In this document: one piece after another, positions 6,380 to 9,739 of the stretch
How the letters are laid out: every line of letters starts with the position of its first letter
Position numbering within the stretch: position 1 is the first letter of the stretch
NCBI GenBank assembly: GCA_947586295.1
Contig: CANPXQ010000027.1
Coordinates: forward strand, 1-9,739
Length of the DNA: 9,739 nt
Reading direction: 5' to 3'
From: an uncultured Bacilli bacterium
GTDB lineage: Bacteria > Bacillota_I > Bacilli_A > RF39 > UBA660
Translations under genes and position numbers: made by a program
Notes under the pieces: model-generated
The model's database searches: none
Seen by the model: the letters and a program-made list of their open reading frames with translations, nothing else
What the model was told of the DNA's origin: nothing

Positions 6380-7307
6380 TATCTACCTCTACTATATAAT
6401 CATATAAAACTTCCGCTATAACTTTCAAAGTATTATTAATTTCTTCAATCGTATTATATTCTCCCCCTATTTCCATTAAAAATGTATATTTACTATAATC
6501 TTGATTATATATTCCATTTACTCCTGGCCCTTTTTTTTGCATAATACCTCTAGATAAAGAAACATTAATATTTTTAATCTTTTCATTTATTTTTTCTGTT
6601 TCTTTTAAATTATCTAAATAATTAGGATGTTCCATTCCCACAACAAATAATACCCGAGCATATTTTTTATTATCTATTTGCGTAACTGTACTTTGATAAC
6701 TACTACTATCGCGATGAATATCAATAAAATATTTTAAACTAGGATTATTACTTACGGCTTTTTCTAATAACTGACGACTCGCTTTATAACTATAACCATA
6801 TTTCCAATTATTATTATTTAATATATCGGCAACTTTATTTTCTTCTACTATAGCATTTATTCCTAAATCATTTAAATATTCTTTTAAAATATAAGAAGCT
6901 ATTAATACCGTATTATTAATATTAAAACTTTCTAAAAAAGGGGTATTATATCCTTCAGTTTGATGACTATTATATAAATAAACAATTGGTTCTTTATTTG
7001 TTTGTTCACTTACCGGTATATCACTAGTAACTTCTTTAGATACAAAAGAATCCACTTTTTCGATACCTAAAGAATACTTTAATAAAAATTCTGTACTTGT
7101 TAAACTAGTTAAATCCCCAATATTATAATTACCTGTCGCATCATTAACTAAAAATTTTAAATATTTTTCATTATCTATTTTTAAATCTATTTTATTATAA
7201 AAAAATTTAAAAAAAGCGCCAAAAGAAAAAATACCAATTAAAAAAAGGATTAATGTTTTTAAACCAAAATTAACTAATTTATTTCGCGCTTTAAATCTTT
7301 TTTTCAT
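6363..7307 (-). CDS. spoIIP: Stage II sporulation protein P (SpoIIP), peptidoglycan hydrolase
   Basis: SpoIIP is a membrane-anchored amidase/endopeptidase that, with SpoIID and SpoIIM, degrades septal peptidoglycan during engulfment. Numbered from the TTG at 7316, a membrane helix spans about 19-39, and the catalytic domain starts near 110: YLYNSHQTEGY (H118, E121; probable metal ligand and active site), IDIHRDS (H201), the family-typical FVVGMEHPNY (224-233) and FLMEIGGEYNT (E282). All expected active-site residues are present. Possible starts are TTG 7316, ATG 7313 and ATG 7307. None has a Shine-Dalgarno site; 7307 gives the usual MKKRF start and is preferred. A TATAAT (7321-7316) so close to the start would make a nearly leaderless mRNA if used. 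The gene runs divergently from rpsT, as in Bacillus, but gpr, expected between them, is absent. Confidence 0.92.
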   Translation of the reverse strand: MKKRFKARNKLVNFGLKTLILFLIGIFSFGAFFKFFYNKIDLKIDNEKYLKFLVNDATGNYNIGDLTSLTSTEFLLKYSLGIEKVDSFVSKEVTSDIPVSEQTNKEPIVYLYNSHQTEGYNTPFLESFNINNTVLIASYILKEYLNDLGINAIVEENKVADILNNNNWKYGYSYKASRQLLEKAVSNNPSLKYFIDIHRDSSSYQSTVTQIDNKKYARVLFVVGMEHPNYLDNLKETEKINEKIKNINVSLSRGIMQKKGPGVNGIYNQDYSKYTFLMEIGGEYNTIEEINNTLKVIAEVLYDYIVEVDNEEET

Positions 7308-7393
7308 AAGCATCAATTATAATATATACTTTATAGCTCATAAAATTTGTCGAAAATACTTCTAAAATAAAAATTTATTATCTTTTAAAATAA

Positions 7394-7422
7394 AAGCATA
7401 TTATAAATTAGAAATTATGCTT
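7394..7422. repeat. Inverted repeat between the divergent spoIIP and rpsT genes
   Basis: AAGCATA (7394-7400) and TATGCTT (7416-7422) form a perfect 7-bp inverted repeat with a 15-nt AT-only-plus-G spacer. Its right arm overlaps the -35 of the rpsT promoter by two bases. It could be an operator or a chance palindrome in AT-rich DNA. Confidence 0.35.
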
Positions 7423-7449
7423 GCTTATTTATTAATTTTTTGTTAGAAT
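7421..7449 (+). promoter_or_regulatory. rpsT promoter with extended -10
   Basis: TTGCTT (7421-7426), a 17-nt spacer and TAGAAT (7444-7449), with TGT directly before the -10 (7441-7443), make a strong vegetative promoter. The start point would be near 7456, leaving a leader of about 25 nt. The leader carries GAGGAAGGAG (7462-7471), an unusually strong purine-rich ribosome binding site 9 nt before the ATG. Confidence 0.8.
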
Positions 7450-7480
7450 GGTTTAAGTAATGAGGAAGGAGCGATAATTA

Positions 7481-7744
7481 ATGCCAAATATTAAAAGTTC
7501 TAAAAAAGCCGTTAAAGTTATTGCTAAGAAAACAGCAAATAATCATGAATTAAAAATGCGGGTTAGTAATTTAATCAAAAATTGTGAAAAAGCTATAACT
7601 GCTGGAGATAATGCCAAAGCCAAAGAATTATTAAAAGATATTCAAAAATATATTGATAAAGCTGTTAGTAAAGGATTAATAAAAGAAAATACTGCTGATA
7701 GACAAAAATCAAGATTGACAGAAAAAGTTAAAAAAATGAAGTAA
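7481..7744 (+). CDS. rpsT: 30S ribosomal protein bS20
   Basis: bS20 binds 16S rRNA early in assembly of the small ribosomal subunit. The 87-aa length is typical. The MPNIKSSKK start, the many Lys residues in long helices, the central IDKAVSKGLIKENTADRQKSRL stretch (written here in parts: IDKAVSKGLI, then KENTADRQKSRL) and the Lys-rich end are family hallmarks. It has its own strong promoter, a strong ribosome binding site and a terminator that begins inside its last codons, so it is a single-gene transcript. Its divergent placement next to the spoIIP-lepA cluster is as in Bacillus subtilis. Confidence 0.97.
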   Translation: MPNIKSSKKAVKVIAKKTANNHELKMRVSNLIKNCEKAITAGDNAKAKELLKDIQKYIDKAVSKGLIKENTADRQKSRLTEKVKKMK

Positions 7745-7768
7745 TAATTGTTTACTTCATATTTTTTT
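7736..7768 (+). terminator. rpsT intrinsic terminator overlapping the stop codon
   Basis: ATGAAGTAA (7736-7744) pairs perfectly with TTACTTCAT (7752-7760): 9 bp with a 7-nt loop, then A and seven T (7762-7768). The left arm ends in the rpsT TAA stop, so a terminating ribosome would sit on the stem. The loop, right arm and T-tract also carry the promoter of the next gene. Confidence 0.85.
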
Positions 7769-7776
7769 GATATGAT
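7748..7776 (+). promoter_or_regulatory. Candidate promoter of the transglutaminase-like gene, superimposed on the rpsT terminator
   Basis: TTGTTT (7748-7753), a 17-nt spacer and TATGAT (7771-7776), with TGA just before the -10 (7768-7770, extended -10). The -35 hexamer is identical to the one proposed for lepA. Transcription would start near 7783, right at the GAGGA site (7783-7787), so the leader would be only about 10 nt. This is awkward but possible. Confidence 0.5.
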
Positions 7777-7792
7777 TAGAAAGAGGAACAAA

Positions 7793-8740
7793 ATGAAAAA
7801 AATATTGTTTTTAGGAATTACTATTTCTTTATTTGGAAGTATTATTGTCTTTTTTAACCCTATTACCGATTTTTTAGCGCAAGAAATTAGTCGTAGTCCT
7901 AAGCTTGTAATAAATCCGGGAAATAGTTATACCAAAAATAAGGATTATTTATTTGTCCAAAGAAGTAAAGATTATATACCCTATTCTTATCAAGATTTAT
8001 TAAATATTGTTTATTCTGTGTTAGATAATGGTTGGGATACATTTACTTTTTATTGTCCTAAAGAATACACTTATTGTTTAGAAGATATTGAAAAAATAAG
8101 TGATGATGAGATAACATTTAGTCATATTAATAATTATGTTCATCCTTTTAATAGTGCTACTAATATAGATACTTATATTTCACCTAGTGGCGAAATAACA
8201 TTTAATATAACGCATTTATATAATAAAGAAGAAATAGCTTTATTAGAAAAAGAAACAGATAGAATTTTAGAAGAATTAATTAATCCTGATTTAGAAGAAT
8301 ATGATAAAATTAAAACTATTCACGATTATATAGTAAATAATGTTAAATATGATGTTGTAAGAAATGAAAATGAAAAAAGTAAATATAATTCTAATACTGC
8401 TTATGGTGTCATTATAGAAGGTTATGGTATATGTAATGGTTATACTGATGCCTTAGCAATATTCTTAACTAAATTAGGTTATGATAATTATAAAATTGCC
8501 ACAACTCCAGAATTAATAAGTTATTCTAAATCAGGACACGTATGGAATGCCGTTAATTTTGAAGGTAACTGGTTACATATTGATTTAACTTGGGATGATC
8601 CTGTTAGTAATGATGGCAAAGATTATTTGTTCCATACTTATTTTTTAGTGAATAATGAAGCAATGGTGGAAGCTGATAAAGGGGAAACAACTATTGAAGA
8701 ACATAATTATGAAAAAAAATATTACTTAGAATTTAAGTAA
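7793..8740 (+). CDS. Exported or membrane-anchored transglutaminase-like protein
   Basis: The C-terminal half is a transglutaminase-like (Pfam PF01841 type) domain: the nucleophile in GYGICNGY (C214), His in SGHVWNAV (H249) and Asp in HIDLTWDDP (D264). Numbering is from the ATG at 7793, giving 315 aa. An N-terminal helix (about 3-23) after MKK is a signal peptide or anchor, so the enzyme acts outside the membrane. Residues 30-160 form a family-specific N-terminal region with Cys88 and Cys95 close together. Bacterial members are mostly proteases or of unknown activity rather than protein cross-linkers; substrates are unknown. The ATG is chosen because GAGGA lies 5 nt upstream and a signal helix follows; the frame is open back to a TTG at 7748, but that lies inside the terminator. 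It ends exactly where mutM ends on the other strand. Confidence 0.85.
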   Translation: MKKILFLGITISLFGSIIVFFNPITDFLAQEISRSPKLVINPGNSYTKNKDYLFVQRSKDYIPYSYQDLLNIVYSVLDNGWDTFTFYCPKEYTYCLEDIEKISDDEITFSHINNYVHPFNSATNIDTYISPSGEITFNITHLYNKEEIALLEKETDRILEELINPDLEEYDKIKTIHDYIVNNVKYDVVRNENEKSKYNSNTAYGVIIEGYGICNGYTDALAIFLTKLGYDNYKIATTPELISYSKSGHVWNAVNFEGNWLHIDLTWDDPVSNDGKDYLFHTYFLVNNEAMVEADKGETTIEEHNYEKKYYLEFK

Positions 8741-8748
8741 TTATTTTT
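8712..8748. terminator. Bidirectional terminator across the convergent stop codons
   Basis: ATTACTTA (8721-8728) pairs with TAAGTAAT (8734-8741): an 8-bp perfect stem with a 5-nt loop. On the plus strand it is followed by TATTTTT (8742-8748); on the minus strand by A and eight T (8719-8712 read in reverse). The whole left half lies in the last codons of the transglutaminase gene, and the right arm contains its stop and touches the stop of mutM. The minus-strand side is the stronger. Confidence 0.75.
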
Positions 8749-9559
8749 GACAATTAGGACAGTAATAAGTACTTCGTCCGCCAATTTTTATTTTTTTAAT
8801 TTTTGTATTACAAATAGGACATAATTGTCCTTCTTTTTTATGAACTTTTAATTTAGTTTGAAAACGACCAGTTACTCCTAAACTAGAAGTATAACTTTTA
8901 ATTGTTGTTCCACCCATTTTGATAGCTTCTTTTATTATTAGATTAGATCCTTCTTTTATTTTATTACATTCTTCAATAGTTAATAAAGAGGCTTTTTTTA
9001 AGGGATTAATTTGGGCATAAAATAAAACTTCATTAGCATAGATATTTCCTAGGCCACTAATAATTGTTTGATCTAATAATACTGTTTTAATTGGTAATTT
9101 TTTATTTTTAAATTTTTCTTGTAAATATAATCCGGTTAAAGCTTTATCTTGGGGTTCTAATCCTTGTTTTTTTAAACATTCAATATTATCTATTTCTTCT
9201 TTTTTAATTAAATTCATTCGGCCAAACTTCCGAGTATCGTGATATCTTAAATCCGTTTGATCAGCAAAAGTAAATATTATATGTTCGTGTTTAACAATTT
9301 CATCATTACTATTTTTTAGAAAGAACTTTCCTTCCATTCGCAAATGAGAAAGCAAATAATGATTATGTAATTCAAATATTAACCATTTTCCTTTCCTTTT
9401 AATATCAATAAATTCATCATTTAATAAATCTTTTTTAAATGTAGAGGCATCACTTTCAATCATTTTAGGATATAATACTTTTACATCTTTTATCTTTTTA
9501 TTTAATATTTGTTTTATTAAAGTTTGTCTTACTGTCTCTACTTCAGCGATTTCAGGCAT
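8741..9559 (-). CDS. mutM: Formamidopyrimidine-DNA glycosylase (Fpg/MutM)
   Basis: MutM removes 8-oxoguanine and formamidopyrimidines from DNA in base excision repair and cuts the resulting abasic site. The catalytic N-terminus MPE (P2, E3) requires the ATG at 9559. A GTG nine bases upstream is in frame but overlaps the AAGGAG site (9573-9568), which lies 8 nt before the ATG. The rest fits: EVETVR (6-11), the catalytic Lys in RKGKWL (K58), HLRMEGKF (72-79), YHDTRKFGR (106-114), a GLGNIYANE helix-two-turn-helix region, and a C-terminal zinc finger C247-x2-C250-x16-C267-x2-C270 with R262 before it. The 272-aa length is normal. The usual PELPEVE start is PEIAEVE here, so the fifth residue is Ala rather than Pro. 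No clear operon partner is visible; it is convergent with the preceding gene. Confidence 0.95.
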   Translation of the reverse strand: MPEIAEVETVRQTLIKQILNKKIKDVKVLYPKMIESDASTFKKDLLNDEFIDIKRKGKWLIFELHNHYLLSHLRMEGKFFLKNSNDEIVKHEHIIFTFADQTDLRYHDTRKFGRMNLIKKEEIDNIECLKKQGLEPQDKALTGLYLQEKFKNKKLPIKTVLLDQTIISGLGNIYANEVLFYAQINPLKKASLLTIEECNKIKEGSNLIIKEAIKMGGTTIKSYTSSLGVTGRFQTKLKVHKKEGQLCPICNTKIKKIKIGGRSTYYCPNCQK

Positions 9560-9617
9560 CTTTCTCACTCCTTTATTTTTTAGTTTTACTTATTAACCAT
9601 TAAATTATTTCATTTTA

Positions 9618-9646
9618 ATTATACAATCTTTTTCATTAAAACAAAA
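9618..9646 (-). promoter_or_regulatory. Candidate mutM promoter (weak -35)
   Basis: A perfect TATAAT is at 9623-9618 on the minus strand, with TTTTGT at 9646-9641 after 17 nt as a poor -35. The leader would be about 50 nt. It overlaps the end of the doubtful reading frame at the right edge. Confidence 0.35.
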
Positions 9647-9739
9647 GAAAGAATAATTAAAAGATGTAGTAAACTAGATGTGGGAAAATAAATTTTTTCT
9701 AAAATAAAAGAGAAAACACTCAAAATTTTAAAAACAGTT
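9619..9739 (-). CDS. Possible C-terminus of a membrane protein upstream of mutM (partial, doubtful)
   Basis: A minus-strand frame enters from the right edge and runs 39 codons to TAA (9621-9619). The translation is very hydrophobic, with a membrane-helix-like SLLHLLIILSFVLM near the end followed by two Lys. This may be the tail of a membrane protein preceding mutM, but T-rich DNA gives hydrophobic translations by itself, and an open frame of this length can arise by chance. I recognise no family. Apart from this and the mutM promoter, the stretch 9574-9739 holds nothing I can name on either strand. Confidence 0.3.
   Translation of the reverse strand, partial: TVFKILSVFSFILEKIYFPTSSLLHLLIILSFVLMKKIV

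Noticed and set aside
7748..7792. TTG at 7748 as start of the transglutaminase-like gene
   Set aside because: It lies in the loop of the rpsT terminator, upstream of the likely transcription start, without a ribosome binding site. The ATG at 7793 has GAGGA and begins a proper signal helix.
9560..9568. GTG at 9568 as start of mutM
   Set aside because: It overlaps the AAGGAG site, and MutM chemistry needs the mature protein to begin with Pro directly after the initiator Met, as given by the ATG at 9559.
9660..9739. Short plus-strand frame starting ATG at about 9674
   Set aside because: It closes after nine codons and has no ribosome binding site.

Overview
The window is strongly AT-rich bacterial DNA with tightly packed genes. 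The protein families (bS20, EF4/LepA, HemW, SpoIIP, MutM) and the AAGGAG-type ribosome binding sites point to the low-GC Firmicutes. The likeliest source is an uncultured gut Bacilli lineage near the Mollicutes (RF39-like or Erysipelotrichia-like); this placement is inference. TGA is a real stop (it ends the 3555-4220 and 6056-6379 genes) and Trp is TGG, so the Mycoplasma code does not apply.

Layout. From about 7.3 kb leftwards, everything lies on the minus strand: spoIIP, a small one-helix membrane protein in the yqxA position, lepA, an unrecognised helical protein, hemW, a C-terminally anchored cadherin-like domain protein, a short glycerophosphodiester phosphodiesterase (GDPD), and a large exported surface protein cut by the left edge. 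To the right of spoIIP, rpsT runs divergently on the plus strand, followed by an exported transglutaminase-like protein. That gene meets mutM (minus strand) stop codon to stop codon. A possible membrane-protein tail lies upstream of mutM at the right edge.

How the genes fit together. The block rpsT / spoIIP-yqxA-lepA-hemW matches the order known from Bacillus subtilis, except that gpr is missing between rpsT and spoIIP and one extra gene sits between lepA and hemW. From lepA to the cadherin-like gene, each ribosome binding site overlaps the end of the gene before it, which suggests translational coupling. lepA seems to have its own promoter, so it need not depend on spoIIP transcription.

The most interesting signals are regulatory and very compact. 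(1) A (TA)8 tract forms most of the spacer of the promoter of the surface-protein gene, in an arrangement known from phase-variable promoters. (2) A terminator-like hairpin and T-tract contain the ribosome binding site and TTG start of the GDPD gene. (3) The rpsT terminator overlaps both the rpsT stop codon and the promoter of the next gene. (4) A bidirectional terminator lies across the abutting stop codons of the transglutaminase gene and mutM. No tRNA, rRNA, CRISPR array, insertion sequence or phage gene is visible.
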